Positions 1-6,776 of a DNA stretch of 40,529 bases are shown here, piece after piece. A model generated the notes under the pieces. That model saw nothing but the letters and a program-made list of their open reading frames with translations, did not search any database and was not told the origin of the DNA. A program made the position numbers and the translations under genes. The first letter of the stretch is position 1. Each line of letters opens with the position of its first letter. Source of the DNA: a virus. Location: positions 1-40,529 of the IMG/VR virus record IMGVR_UViG_3300042691_006394; one strand, written 5' to 3'.

Positions 1-2
1 TG

Positions 3-410
3 ATTGAAATGGGCCTGATAGAAAAGTTAGAGAATGGATACTACTACCCTTCCAACAAATGGTATCTGGCGCATGAAGGTGAAGAGGTTGTCACAACCAC
101 AGCCCACGATGATTTAGCTAAGCAGGTTGTGCAATACTTCAATGAGGTCAACGGTACTAAGTATCAGCTCCACTCCAACATCGAACTCGTCAAGAAGATC
201 TTGAAGCAGAACAGCAAGCTGACACTCGATCACTTCAGAAGTGTGATCGTCCACAAGAAAGAAAGCTGGGGCGATGACGATAAGATGAAGGAGTACAACA
301 GACCATCAACTCTATTCTCCGGCAAGTTCCTCAAATATTTAGATGACGCCAACCACTACTGGCTAAACAAACAGAAACATGATTCAGCAACTCAGATCAT
401 TGGGCATTAA
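3..410 (+). CDS. Replisome-organizer-like protein, C-terminal part (5' end outside window)
   Basis: The frame is open to the left edge of the window (first ATG at 9), so this is probably the 3' part of a longer gene whose N-terminal DNA-binding domain lies outside. From about residue 35 of the visible part the sequence fits the conserved C-terminal domain of phage replication-initiation/replisome-organizer proteins (Phg_2220_C type): a VVQYFNE start, an FRSVIVHKKESW helix, and the closing RPSTLFSGKFLKYL signature. Proteins with this domain usually bind the phage origin or help load the helicase. Here the gene overlaps the start of a primase-helicase gene by 32 bases, which suits that role. 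The domain assignment is by remembered pattern. The function is inferred from the family and the neighbour. Confidence 0.72.
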   Translation: MEMGLIEKLENGYYYPSNKWYLAHEGEEVVTTTAHDDLAKQVVQYFNEVNGTKYQLHSNIELVKKILKQNSKLTLDHFRSVIVHKKESWGDDDKMKEYNRPSTLFSGKFLKYLDDANHYWLNKQKHDSATQIIGH

Positions 411-2109
411 TGTCAGAGATGGACAGAGAGGCAACGTCAAGGTTGTCTGTCCAAAGTGCTCTGACAGCAGGAAGCATAAGAGCGATCCTTGCCTCAGCGT
501 TGATGTGGCTGAAGGTATATGGAACTGCCATAACTGTGGTTGGAAGGGATCTATCAAGACGCCAAAGAAGGAATACTTCAGGCCGATGACAGAACTCAAG
601 ACCTTAAGTGATGGCGTAGTCAAATGGTTTGCAGATCGGGGGATATCCAATCAGACTCTCATTAGATATAAGATATCAGAGGGGCTGGAATACATGCCTC
701 AGGTTAGCGAACAGAGAAACACCATTCACTTCAACTACTACTACAATGGCGAACTCATCAACATCAAGTACAGGACTAGTGATAAGCATTTTAAAATGGT
801 TTCTGGTGCTCAGCTTATTCCTTACGGGATTGACGTTGCAATTGACAATTCTGACACTGAACTGGTTATTGTCGAAGGCGAAATGGATGCGCTCTCGTTT
901 TACGAGGCTGGCATCAAGAACGTAATCTCTGTACCCAACGGAGCAAGCAAAGGATCACAGAAGCTGGAATGGCTTGACGAGGTGTACCACATCTTTGATG
1001 GCAAGAGGATCTGCTTAGCTACAGACATGGACGAGGCTGGCATAGCTCTGAGAAACGAGTTAGCCAGAAGGCTGGGCAAATCCAACTGCTGGATCATTGA
1101 ACTCCCATACAAGGACGCCAACGATACCCTGATCAACAGCGGAACAGCAGGATTGGTCGAGTGTTACAACTCAGCCAGTCCGTTTCCTGTAGAAGGTATT
1201 GACGATGCACTATCTGTAAAGCATGAGGTTCTCAGTCTATATGACGAGGGTACTCCTCAAGGCTTTGACATTGGTATGGACTTCATCTGGCATCCCGGTC
1301 AGGTTACTCTCGTGACTGGCATACCGGGACACGGCAAGTCCACCTTCATCAAGAACGTCATCTTTAAGCTGGCGGAGATGCACGGACTGAAGTCATTCAT
1401 CTACTCAGCCGAGGAGGCCAACACAGCCTTTGCATTATCTGATATGTATCAGATTGGCATAGGAAAGTCCTTCTTCAAGTCTGACTACAGCAGCAGGATC
1501 ACCCGTGATGAAATTGAGGAGTGGACGCCATTCATGAACGAACACTTCAAGTACTATCGGTTGTCAGATAACGACCTATCTATTGAGGGTATCCTTGAGA
1601 AGGCCAAAGACATGGTCAAGAGGTTTGGCGTGAACATCATGGTCATCGACAACATGAGTACTGTCGAGAAGAGTATGAGTAACCAGACCGATACTAGACA
1701 CCACCAGATAAAGAACATGATGAACGATGTGTCAAGGTTCGCCAGAAACTTTGGTGTCCATGTATTTCTTGTGGCGCACCCAAAGAAGATGACTGAGATC
1801 AAGAGTGGCATCTACAGAGTCCCTAACGGATACGATGTTGGAGACTCGTCACACTGGTTCAACCTACCTGACAATGGTATGACTGTCTACAGAAACCTCG
1901 AGACCAAGCAGACTGAACTACACAGATGGAAGGTAAGGTTTAAGTACTCAGGTCAGGTTGGAGTCAACTACTTCCAATTCAATATCAACAACAGCAGATA
2001 TCACCCAGTAGAAAAACTAAACGATGGCAGCGACAAGACGAAGTTCATCGGCCAGCCGATCACGAACAAAGACATCCAAGGTTTCGCCTCACTTGCAGAT
2101 TCTCTTTAA
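379..2109 (+). CDS. T7 gp4-like DNA primase-helicase
   Basis: This 576-residue bifunctional replication protein should synthesize RNA primers and unwind DNA at the fork. Three modules are visible in order. The first is a zinc-binding primase domain with C24-x2-C27 and C50-x2-C53. The second is a TOPRIM domain with the acidic EGEMDA motif (E166, E168) and the DMDEAG motif (D216, D218). The third is a DnaB/RecA-fold helicase with Walker A GIPGHGKST (K320), a Walker B ending at D424 in VIDN, and the FLVAHPKK helicase motif near residue 465. The length matches T7 gp4 (566 residues). It sits directly after a replisome-organizer-like gene. No DNA polymerase is visible in the window, so that partner must lie elsewhere in the genome. 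The start at 379 gives a natural N-terminus just ahead of the zinc finger. Confidence 0.93.
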   Translation: MIQQLRSLGINVRDGQRGNVKVVCPKCSDSRKHKSDPCLSVDVAEGIWNCHNCGWKGSIKTPKKEYFRPMTELKTLSDGVVKWFADRGISNQTLIRYKISEGLEYMPQVSEQRNTIHFNYYYNGELINIKYRTSDKHFKMVSGAQLIPYGIDVAIDNSDTELVIVEGEMDALSFYEAGIKNVISVPNGASKGSQKLEWLDEVYHIFDGKRICLATDMDEAGIALRNELARRLGKSNCWIIELPYKDANDTLINSGTAGLVECYNSASPFPVEGIDDALSVKHEVLSLYDEGTPQGFDIGMDFIWHPGQVTLVTGIPGHGKSTFIKNVIFKLAEMHGLKSFIYSAEEANTAFALSDMYQIGIGKSFFKSDYSSRITRDEIEEWTPFMNEHFKYYRLSDNDLSIEGILEKAKDMVKRFGVNIMVIDNMSTVEKSMSNQTDTRHHQIKNMMNDVSRFARNFGVHVFLVAHPKKMTEIKSGIYRVPNGYDVGDSSHWFNLPDNGMTVYRNLETKQTELHRWKVRFKYSGQVGVNYFQFNINNSRYHPVEKLNDGSDKTKFIGQPITNKDIQGFASLADSL

Positions 2110-2389
2110 GGAGAACTGGAGGACGTTCAATAACGGAGGTCAATGGCTTGAGTATGTGGAGGACAGTTCGGGGGAGAACCTTCTAGAACCAACAAAGCTA
2201 GAAGATATACAACCCAACAAGACATACTACATGCAGCAGGTATACAGAAAGAATGAGTTCCACCCTACAGTCTTTCATGAATCTGTAAGCTGGTCAACGA
2301 TTGAAGAGCTACATAAAACAGGAAGAATATGGCAACGAAAGGAAAGTCAGCAAGAGTCAAAGGTCATTCATTCGAAAGAGATATGGTAA
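2093..2389 (+). CDS. Hypothetical phage protein (start uncertain)
   Basis: The frame contains an ATG at 2024, but residues encoded between 2024 and 2092 are a Ser/Arg/Thr-rich run that looks like a frame shadow of the helicase C-terminus. A TTG at 2093 gives about 98 residues and only a 17-base overlap, so I prefer it. The body is aromatic and acidic (FKENWRTFNNGGQWLEYVED, then NKTYYMQQVYRKNEFHP). No catalytic motif is recognised. The 3' end overlaps the next gene by 61 bases in another frame, typical of tightly packed phage early genes. It fills an otherwise empty 220-base gap between two recognisable replication genes. The function is unknown. Confidence 0.6.
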   Translation: MQILFKENWRTFNNGGQWLEYVEDSSGENLLEPTKLEDIQPNKTYYMQQVYRKNEFHPTVFHESVSWSTIEELHKTGRIWQRKESQQESKVIHSKEIW

Positions 2390-2679
2390 AGTTCTTTCGT
2401 GATCTAGGGTTCGAAAAGTGTAACACATCAAGGTTTGAATCCAAGATGAAGGATGATCAAGGTATAGATCTAACAAACACAGACCCATTATCAGTTCAGT
2501 GCAAAGCTGTAGAAAAGCTCGGAAGCATGCATGATATTCTTGATAGTATGCCAAAGGATACAAATTGGAATATAGTGCTACATAAAAAGAATAGGAAGGG
2601 TACTATAGTTGCGATGGATATAGAAGACTTCAGAGAGATAATACAATCACTAATTACAAACCAAATTATTAAACCATGA
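2329..2679 (+). CDS. PD-(D/E)XK family nuclease (Hjc/resolvase-like)
   Basis: This 116-residue protein has the layout of a small PD-(D/E)XK nuclease: a basic N-terminus, an early acidic residue in the GHSFERD segment (E16), the second acid in QGIDLT (D47), and the Q-x-K pair in VQCKA (Q57, K59). The size and motif spacing recall archaeal-type Holliday-junction resolvases and small phage recombination nucleases. It would act on branched or damaged DNA during replication or before packaging. It lies next to the primase-helicase and overlaps the following gene by four bases (ATGA), suggesting translational coupling. The fold is fairly clear from the motif. The actual substrate (junction, flap or VRR-NUC-like) cannot be told from sequence alone. 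Confidence 0.7.
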   Translation: MATKGKSARVKGHSFERDMVKFFRDLGFEKCNTSRFESKMKDDQGIDLTNTDPLSVQCKAVEKLGSMHDILDSMPKDTNWNIVLHKKNRKGTIVAMDIEDFREIIQSLITNQIIKP

Positions 2680-2891
2680 AAGAACTAGTAAAGAGGATAC
2701 TAACGAACCACCCTCAGTCGTCTCTCGAAGGATTACACATGATAACTGGCGGAAGCATTGAGGAGCTAAAAGAGACTATTGCCGACCTGCTTGAAGAGGG
2801 ATGGCTGTCGGAAGGTAGTGTAAGGCACGGTGATGCGGTAGTAACAGTATTCAAAAAGAAAAAAGAAAAGCAATTAAACCTCGGAATATAA
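2676..2891 (+). CDS. Small winged-helix-like protein
   Basis: This 71-residue protein starts inside the stop of the nuclease gene. It reads as three helices followed by a hairpin: KELVKRILTNHP, then SLEGLHMITGG and SIEELKETIADLLEEGWLSEG, then a short beta hairpin ending in a lysine run. This matches the layout of winged-helix domains in which the second and third helices recognise DNA. The C-terminal KKKKEK adds positive charge. It may be a transcription or replication accessory factor. No family name can be given with confidence. Confidence 0.6.
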   Translation: MKELVKRILTNHPQSSLEGLHMITGGSIEELKETIADLLEEGWLSEGSVRHGDAVVTVFKKKKEKQLNLGI

Positions 2892-2903
2892 AATCATCAA
2901 ACC

Positions 2904-3047
2904 ATGAAACTAGTTATTGACGCTGGCGAGATCGATGTATACATGATCATCCCCACATTCACTTTTCTCTACGATCCGGAAGACAAACGCCTTGAGATCG
3001 GAGCTTACCTGTTCAATTATTTCTTAACCATAAACCTGAAGAAATAA
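2904..3047 (+). CDS. Small hypothetical protein, 47 residues
   Basis: ATG at 2904 follows an A-rich leader (AAATCATCAAACC), the same kind of start context as neighbouring genes, and the frame runs 47 codons to TAA at 3045. The product begins MKLVIDAGEIDVYM and ends TINLKK. It is mixed beta/hydrophobic with acidic patches and no known motif. It lies 12 bases after the winged-helix gene and directly ahead of the structured 3048-3186 gap, so it is the last gene before the hairpin terminator. Support is its start context, its fit to the gap and its intact frame. Confidence 0.5.
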   Translation: MKLVIDAGEIDVYMIIPTFTFLYDPEDKRLEIGAYLFNYFLTINLKK

Positions 3048-3058
3048 TTCACCCCCTG

Positions 3059-3088
3059 TTTTAAGGAGATGTGCAGAGATATCTTTTG
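3059..3088 (+). promoter_or_regulatory. Possible Bacteroidota-type promoter
   Basis: A TTTT box at 3059-3062 and TATCTTTTG at 3080-3088 resemble the Bacteroidota sigma-A promoter elements (-33 TTTG and -7 TAnnTTTG), with one extra base inside the -7 element. Their separation is compatible with a promoter. A start a few bases downstream would fall just before the first hairpin at 3097. This is inference from a degenerate motif in an AT-rich stretch. Confidence 0.25.
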
Positions 3089-3096
3089 AGCTTTGC

Positions 3097-3186
3097 ATTA
3101 ATCCTTAGGCGAAATGCGAGCCGACTAAGGGTTAGTAATAATCCGCCCCGTTTCAGCTCGCATCTGGACGGGGCTTTTGTTTTTGT
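3097..3186 (+). ncRNA. Structured RNA: two kissing hairpins ahead of the GIY-YIG gene
   Basis: Hairpin 1 pairs 3097-3108 with 3125-3136 (12 pairs, two of them G-U) around a 16-base loop. Hairpin 2 pairs GCCCCGT at 3145-3151 with ACGGGGC at 3168-3174 around another 16-base loop. The two loops hold perfectly complementary octamers, ATGCGAGC at 3114-3121 and GCTCGCAT at 3156-3163, so they could form an eight-pair kissing interaction (equivalently a double pseudoknot). A T-rich tract follows directly. It lies in a 139-base non-coding gap, and the next start codon (3187) abuts the T tract. It could be a small phage RNA, an attenuator, or a leader limiting expression of the homing endonuclease. I do not recognise a known RNA family. 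Confidence 0.55.
3145..3186 (+). terminator. Intrinsic terminator
   Basis: A seven-pair, nearly all-GC stem (3145-3151 with 3168-3174) is followed by TTTTGTTTTTG, the classical layout of a Rho-independent terminator. It closes the first early gene block after the 47-residue ORF. Its loop also carries one arm of the kissing octamer, so termination may depend on whether the upstream hairpin has formed. Confidence 0.65.
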
Positions 3187-3939
3187 ATGTACTACTTATA
3201 TCAACATATTAGGGATGATAATGGTCAAGTATTTTATGTAGGTATAGGAGATAAGTACAGGCCGAACGAAAAGACTTCTCGTAATAAATTTTGGAAAAAC
3301 ATAGTAGGTAAAACTTCATACACGATAGATATAGTAAAAGAGTTTGAGTCTGTAGATGATGCAAAAGAGTGGGAGAAATTCTTTATATCTATTTATGGTA
3401 GGAGAATAGATAATTCTGGACATCTTGTGAACCTAACATTTGGTGGCGATGGTTCGTTTGGCAGAATAGACTCAGAATATTCTAAAAGAAAAAGATCGAG
3501 GTCATTTAAACTTAAGATGTCATACGCGATAGATGCATATGATGTTAGTACAAAAAATCATATTGGATCTTTTGAGAGCATATCAGAAGCATCCTTTGCT
3601 ACAGGAGTAAATAGAGGTGCAGTACATGCATGTATACACAAGAAGCAATATCATAGTAAGGGAATTACTTTTTGTCACTACGGTGATACTCCAGAGTGGG
3701 ATGAGATAGAATCATCAATTAATACTGGGAAGTCAATATCAGGGAGACAAAGGTTTACAGAAAGATTCTCTAAGAGAATACTAATGTATTCTCTAGATGG
3801 AGAATTATTGGCTGAGTATGAGTCAGCATGTGCAGCCGCTAGGTCAATCGGAAAGAGCCATTCAAGTATATCTCTATGTGCAAATAACAAACCCGGACAT
3901 CTAACTGCATATGGGTATGTATGGAAATGGAAACAATAA
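3187..3939 (+). CDS. GIY-YIG homing endonuclease with NUMOD1-type repeats
   Basis: This 250-residue protein has an N-terminal GIY-YIG nuclease variant: MYYLYQH followed by FYVGIG (residues 17-22), a conserved Arg/Lys region, a catalytic Glu in the EWEKFFISIYG helix (about E63), and the downstream LVNLTFGGDG signature. Two NUMOD1-like DNA-binding repeats follow, at about 115-160 (IDAYDVSTKNHIGSFESISE onward) and 195-248 (ILMYSLDGELLAEYES onward). This is the standard make-up of free-standing phage homing endonucleases, which cut a related phage's DNA to spread their own gene. The stretch is more AT-rich than its neighbours, consistent with transfer. The ATG lies immediately after the terminator T-tract, so expression may need read-through. 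Confidence 0.88.
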   Translation: MYYLYQHIRDDNGQVFYVGIGDKYRPNEKTSRNKFWKNIVGKTSYTIDIVKEFESVDDAKEWEKFFISIYGRRIDNSGHLVNLTFGGDGSFGRIDSEYSKRKRSRSFKLKMSYAIDAYDVSTKNHIGSFESISEASFATGVNRGAVHACIHKKQYHSKGITFCHYGDTPEWDEIESSINTGKSISGRQRFTERFSKRILMYSLDGELLAEYESACAAARSIGKSHSSISLCANNKPGHLTAYGYVWKWKQ

Positions 3940-3964
3940 TTTTTAATAACCAAAAACAAGTACA

Positions 3965-4180
3965 ATGAGTACAGCAAACCAATCAGTAGGCGCAGCTTGG
4001 CGCAAGGTGATCAACACATCTAAAGGACAAGTAGAAATTCTCTCTCTAACTATTGGAGACAAACGCTACACTATGTGGCCTAATGGCTTCAAGAAAGAAG
4101 GTGAGAAGTCTCCAGACTATAGACTGACTGAAGACAACTACGAACCAAAAGCAAAAGCAGCAAGCGACTTACCATTCTAA
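3965..4180 (+). CDS. Small protein with SSB-like acidic tail
   Basis: The 71-residue product has a beta-rich core (GAAWRKVINTSKGQVEILSL, then KRYTMWPNGFKK) and ends in SDLPF. A short DLPF/DIPF tip is the usual docking tail of single-stranded-DNA-binding proteins, where it recruits replication partners. The core also recalls small phage OB-like or DUF736-type proteins. In this replication arm a role as a mini-SSB is plausible but inferred, since the domain is much shorter than a standard SSB. The start at 3965 follows an A-rich leader, and a strong hairpin follows the stop. Confidence 0.55.
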   Translation: MSTANQSVGAAWRKVINTSKGQVEILSLTIGDKRYTMWPNGFKKEGEKSPDYRLTEDNYEPKAKAASDLPF

Positions 4181-4183
4181 ATT

Positions 4184-4209
4184 AAGGGGGAGGGTAACTC
4201 CTCCCCTTT
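4184..4209 (+). terminator. Hairpin terminator or processing site
   Basis: GGGGAGG at 4187-4193 pairs with CCTCCCC at 4200-4206 around a six-base loop, extended by three weaker pairs (4184-4186 with 4207-4209). It follows the stop of the SSB-like gene and is followed by only a short T run, so it may be a weak terminator or an mRNA-stabilising stem. Confidence 0.45.
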
Positions 4210-4223
4210 CTAAAACAAACCAA

Positions 4224-4493
4224 ATGCAAGTATACGTATCACATAAGATAGACGAAGGACCAATACACTGGGAGTATACCATCGAGAAAGGAGACAGGAC
4301 AACTACCATTAACCAAAAAGATGGAGAGTATCTGGCTGGTATTCTGGATAGCGGTGATGATATCACTATCGAGATCGCTGGTCAAGAGCTGGTACTGGAC
4401 TACCACGAAGCTGAGCATCTGACAGCTCTGTTGCTGGCACAATATGAAGGAAGGTTAGAATTAAAGGAAGTTAAAACATACAGATCAATATGA
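4224..4493 (+). CDS. Hypothetical protein, 89 residues
   Basis: This is an acidic, beta-rich product with no recognised motif. It contains segments such as IHWEYTIEKGDRTTTINQ and ITIEIAGQELVLDYHEAEHL. The start follows an A-rich leader after the 4184-4209 hairpin. Its 3' end overlaps the dNMP kinase start by four bases (ATGA), implying coupling to nucleotide metabolism genes. The function is unknown. Confidence 0.7.
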   Translation: MQVYVSHKIDEGPIHWEYTIEKGDRTTTINQKDGEYLAGILDSGDDITIEIAGQELVLDYHEAEHLTALLLAQYEGRLELKEVKTYRSI

Positions 4494-5029
4494 TTAAACT
4501 AGTTGGACTCAGTGGATATGCAAAGTCAGGGAAGGACGAGGTTGCCAGATTCATCAGGCAGCAGATGCCAACGTTTGAGGTGAAGAAGTTCTCCGGCAAG
4601 CTCAAGTATATCGCCAGTATGTTGACAGGCTTTGATGCATACAACTTCGAGAACCAGCATTTCAAGACAAAGGTTCTGCCGGGATGGAACATGACAGCTC
4701 GGGAGTTACTTCAGCGGCTGGGAACCGAAGCCATTAGAAACAACCTCCATGAAAAGGCTTGGGTCAATGCTTTGTTTGCAGACCACAGCCAGTATTCAAG
4801 GTGGGTTATCACTGACGTAAGATTCCCTAACGAAGCCCAAGAGATCAAAGACTATGGCGGAATAATAGTCAGGGTCAACAGAACTGGCTTTGGTCCAGTG
4901 AATGATCACCCATCTGAGACCGCACTAAACGACTGGGACTTTGACGCCATCATCGAGAACAATGGAACACTGGAAGATTTAAAAGAAACCACAAGAATAC
5001 TTTATGACACATATATACTTAAGGGATAA
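4490..5029 (+). CDS. Deoxynucleotide monophosphate kinase (T4 gp1-like)
   Basis: This 179-residue P-loop kinase should phosphorylate dNMPs to dNDPs for phage DNA synthesis. The N-terminus carries the P-loop GYAKSGKDE (G9 to K15, D16). LLQRLGTEAIRNNL and ITDVRFPNEAQEIKDYGG are hallmark segments of the phage dNMP kinase family; the latter (about residues 107-125) contributes base and phosphate binding. A DHPSE segment near 140 also fits. It sits inside the early arm with replication genes, overlapping its neighbours on both sides by 4 and 26 bases. The length is somewhat shorter than T4 gp1 (241 residues) but usual for short-form phage members. Confidence 0.88.
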   Translation: MIKLVGLSGYAKSGKDEVARFIRQQMPTFEVKKFSGKLKYIASMLTGFDAYNFENQHFKTKVLPGWNMTARELLQRLGTEAIRNNLHEKAWVNALFADHSQYSRWVITDVRFPNEAQEIKDYGGIIVRVNRTGFGPVNDHPSETALNDWDFDAIIENNGTLEDLKETTRILYDTYILKG

Positions 5030-5243
5030 CGAACAATACAAATTAGTAACAGACAAGGTAAGTGTTGACATTATAGCTCAAGATGTAAACGTATTCGTTG
5101 ACAAGAGCCCCATACTAGACGACCTCAAAGGGATATCAGTATCTCTCTCCCGAGCCATCGAAGAAGGCAACGACTTGCAGATTGGTATTGTCATCGGTCA
5201 GGTTCTTTCAAAAATAAATGAGATCATCAATGAAGTTAACTGA
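5004..5243 (+). CDS. Hypothetical protein, 79 residues
   Basis: The product has a beta-rich start (THIYLRDNEQYKLV, VSVDIIAQDVNVFV) and a C-terminal amphipathic helix (IGIVIGQVLSKINEIINEVN). No motif is recognised. It overlaps the kinase by 26 bases upstream and the next gene by 14 bases if that starts at 5230. Support is its position in the tightly packed operon and the absence of an alternative frame. Confidence 0.6.
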   Translation: MTHIYLRDNEQYKLVTDKVSVDIIAQDVNVFVDKSPILDDLKGISVSLSRAIEEGNDLQIGIVIGQVLSKINEIINEVN

Positions 5244-5529
5244 GTCACAGGCAGAGTCATTTGAGTTGTTGCACGCCAGTATATGTAACGCACTGATGTA
5301 TGCAGAGGATCTGCTAAAGCAAAAGCATGTTGCATTTAGAGAGACCATGCCACCTGTAATCACCAAGCTGAGGTGGCTGAAGACCGCCATTGAATTGAAG
5401 ATCCCTTCAGACCGAAGGAGCGAAGCTCGGGAGAAAGATCATCTGTTCTATGACGAACTACTAAGGTGTGCAACTCACATGGACTCCAAGACTAAAAAGA
5501 AATTAGAAGACTTTATAAACAAACTATGA
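5230..5529 (+). CDS. Hypothetical helical protein, about 99 residues
   Basis: The product is mainly alpha-helical (MKLTESQAESFELLHASI onward, ending TKKKLEDFINKL), with no catalytic motif recognised. Two ATGs are available, 5218 and 5230. I choose 5230 because it gives the more natural MKLTESQ N-terminus and a smaller overlap with the preceding gene. The stop overlaps the next start by four bases. It may be a small regulatory or DNA-associated protein. The function is unknown. Confidence 0.62.
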   Translation: MKLTESQAESFELLHASICNALMYAEDLLKQKHVAFRETMPPVITKLRWLKTAIELKIPSDRRSEAREKDHLFYDELLRCATHMDSKTKKKLEDFINKL

Positions 5530-5696
5530 GAGAAATAAGCGCAAGGTATTCAGTAAGCAAGGACGGCAGGCTTGACGTGGCTATAGTAAACATATCAGAA
5601 GACTTCTGGTTACTTAGCCAAGAAGATAAGACAGCTGTCCTTGACTCAATGCAGTTATGGATAAACGATCAAAGAGATGCAATGCAACAAAGCTAA
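5526..5696 (+). CDS. Small hypothetical protein, 56 residues
   Basis: ATG at 5526 overlaps the upstream stop (ATGA), and the frame runs 56 codons to TAA at 5694. The product starts MREISARYSVSKDGRLDVA and is acidic with a helical C-terminus (EDKTAVLDSMQLWINDQ). It fills the gap between two supported genes and overlaps the following zinc-finger gene by 20 bases. No function is recognised. Confidence 0.55.
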   Translation: MREISARYSVSKDGRLDVAIVNISEDFWLLSQEDKTAVLDSMQLWINDQRDAMQQS

Positions 5697-5913
5697 ATTC
5701 CGAACCAAGGCAGATGCCGTCAAGAGGGTTAAAGAGATCACCAGCTTGGGTGGCGAACACAGGAAACCTAAGCGTGTATACAAGTGCCCTATCTGTAGAG
5801 CATACCACCTTACTAGTAAACCCAAACGTAAAAAACAAATACCACTGGACAGTTACAATCCAGCTTGGTCTAAACTAATTAATGATGCCGGACATAACAA
5901 TGTGCTCGGGTGA
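5677..5913 (+). CDS. Small zinc-ribbon-like phage protein
   Basis: The 78-residue basic product resembles a widespread small phage family: a KFRTKADAVKRVKEI helix, then KRVYKCPICRAYHLTSKPK. The CPIC pair (about C37 and C40) with a following His in AYHLTS suggests a minimal zinc knuckle. The rest is lysine/arginine-rich, consistent with nucleic-acid binding. A different frame at 5657-5878 is open in the same stretch, but this one carries the recognisable motif. The molecular role is unknown. Confidence 0.65.
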   Translation: MQCNKAKFRTKADAVKRVKEITSLGGEHRKPKRVYKCPICRAYHLTSKPKRKKQIPLDSYNPAWSKLINDAGHNNVLG

Positions 5914-6082
5914 AGGATGCCCAGCAAAAGAATCATGCTACAGGTTCACCGCAGAACCTAGCTATAGACAGTCCTACTTTCTCAACCCCCCGATCAAAGA
6001 TGACAAGTGCGACCATTACTGGGGTGAAAATTCTGAAAGCATTTGGAACCAATTAAAAAATATAGTCGATGGAAAAGAATGA
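5882..6082 (+). CDS. Small Cys-rich phage protein
   Basis: The 66-residue product has four cysteines in an ordered pattern: TMCSGEGCPAKESCYRF near the N-terminus and a fourth in DDKCDHYWG. This suggests metal binding. I recall the same pattern (CxxxxC...C...PPIK...C..YW) in small genes of Bacteroidota and other phages, but no function is known. The start could be the first or second Met (5882 or 5885). It overlaps both neighbours slightly. Confidence 0.62.
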   Translation: MMPDITMCSGEGCPAKESCYRFTAEPSYRQSYFLNPPIKDDKCDHYWGENSESIWNQLKNIVDGKE

Positions 6083-6317
6083 ACAAAAGAAAATGCTAAA
6101 AGAAATCATGGAAGCAGATGCTAAAGATGGATTGTATAATTCTCTAACAGCAGTGGAAACTTTAGCAAAATGGATGATGTATAACGTCACAGAACACAGT
6201 GGCGATATGCAGGAAGCAATAGATAATGCTCTTGAAATTGAAAGCTATCAGTTCAATGATGCATTTTTTAAAGGTGTTAAATCAAAGATTCTGAATAAAT
6301 CACCATACAACAAATAA
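6069..6317 (+). CDS. Hypothetical protein, 82 residues
   Basis: The product is mostly helical, with Met-rich and acidic segments (EKNEQKKMLKEIMEADAKD, TLAKWMMYNVTEHSG). No known motif is present. It overlaps the Cys-rich gene by 14 bases and ends just before the first MAQQTAVEWL gene, in a cluster of small phage-specific genes of unknown function. Confidence 0.62.
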   Translation: MEKNEQKKMLKEIMEADAKDGLYNSLTAVETLAKWMMYNVTEHSGDMQEAIDNALEIESYQFNDAFFKGVKSKILNKSPYNK

Positions 6318-6340
6318 ACTATGGCACAACAAACGGCAGT
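6309..6340 (+). repeat. Direct repeat, copy 1 (leader and first codons)
   Basis: A 32-base identical stretch is shared with 6525-6556. It spans the untranslated leader (AACAAATAAACT) and the first codons of the MAQQTAVEWL genes. After one mismatch, eight further bases also match. It marks a tandem gene duplication including its translation start region. Confidence 0.9.
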
Positions 6341-6533
6341 TGAATGGTTGGTATTTGAAGTATTAGGAGAAAATGCAAGAATGCTTTATGGTGATTTAAT
6401 AAGACAAGCCAAAGCAATGGAGAAAGAGCAGATAAAAAAAGCCTTTGCTGATGGTCAGGAGATGCCCATCAATCATCCCACTCTCCCTCACTTTAGTAAC
6501 GAAGAATATTATAACGAAACCTATAACAAATAA
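6321..6533 (+). CDS. MAQQTAVEWL-family small protein, copy 1
   Basis: This 70-residue protein begins MAQQTAVEWL, a start I recall from many small genes of Bacteroidota phages. A helical middle contains the IRQAKAMEKEQIKKAF segment, which resembles the AKAIERNHI segment of the next gene. It is the first of two tandem copies that share leader and N-terminus but differ in the middle and C-terminus. The function is unknown. Confidence 0.7.
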   Translation: MAQQTAVEWLVFEVLGENARMLYGDLIRQAKAMEKEQIKKAFADGQEMPINHPTLPHFSNEEYYNETYNK

Positions 6534-6556
6534 ACTATGGCACAACAAACGGCAGT
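6525..6556 (+). repeat. Direct repeat, copy 2 (leader and first codons)
   Basis: This is the second copy of the 32-base identical stretch at 6309-6340. It again covers the leader and the start of a MAQQTAVEWL gene. The repeat distance is 216 bases, so recombination between the copies would delete exactly one gene unit. Confidence 0.9.
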
Positions 6557-6776
6557 AGAATGGTTATTTGAACAATTAGTTAATTATATTTCTTATGACG
6601 ATGAAAGGGCATTTAAACAGCATGAGGATATAATAGACATAGTTAATAAAGCAAAAGCAATAGAAAGGAATCATATTGCCGAAGCTATTATGTATGCTCT
6701 CGATGAAGATGGGCATACAGGAGATTGGAAAATTAAATTTATAAACGACTACTATGAAAGGAGTTTTAGAGTTTGA
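6537..6776 (+). CDS. MAQQTAVEWL-family small protein, copy 2
   Basis: This 79-residue paralogue of the preceding gene has an identical first ten residues and then a different helical body (YISYDDERAFKQHEDIIDIV, AKAIERNHIAEAIMYAL). It ends FINDYYERSFRV. Its 3' end overlaps the next gene by 23 bases. The strong start conservation with divergent bodies suggests duplication followed by diversification. The function is unknown. Confidence 0.7.
   Translation: MAQQTAVEWLFEQLVNYISYDDERAFKQHEDIIDIVNKAKAIERNHIAEAIMYALDEDGHTGDWKIKFINDYYERSFRV

Noticed and set aside
2024-2092. ATG-proximal extension of the 2093-2389 gene
   Set aside because: The encoded Ser/Arg/Thr run is a shadow of the helicase C-terminus in another frame, so the later TTG was preferred.
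3097-3186. Group I intron remnant beside the GIY-YIG gene
   Set aside because: No interrupted gene or exon pair is visible on either side, and the structure is two short hairpins only.
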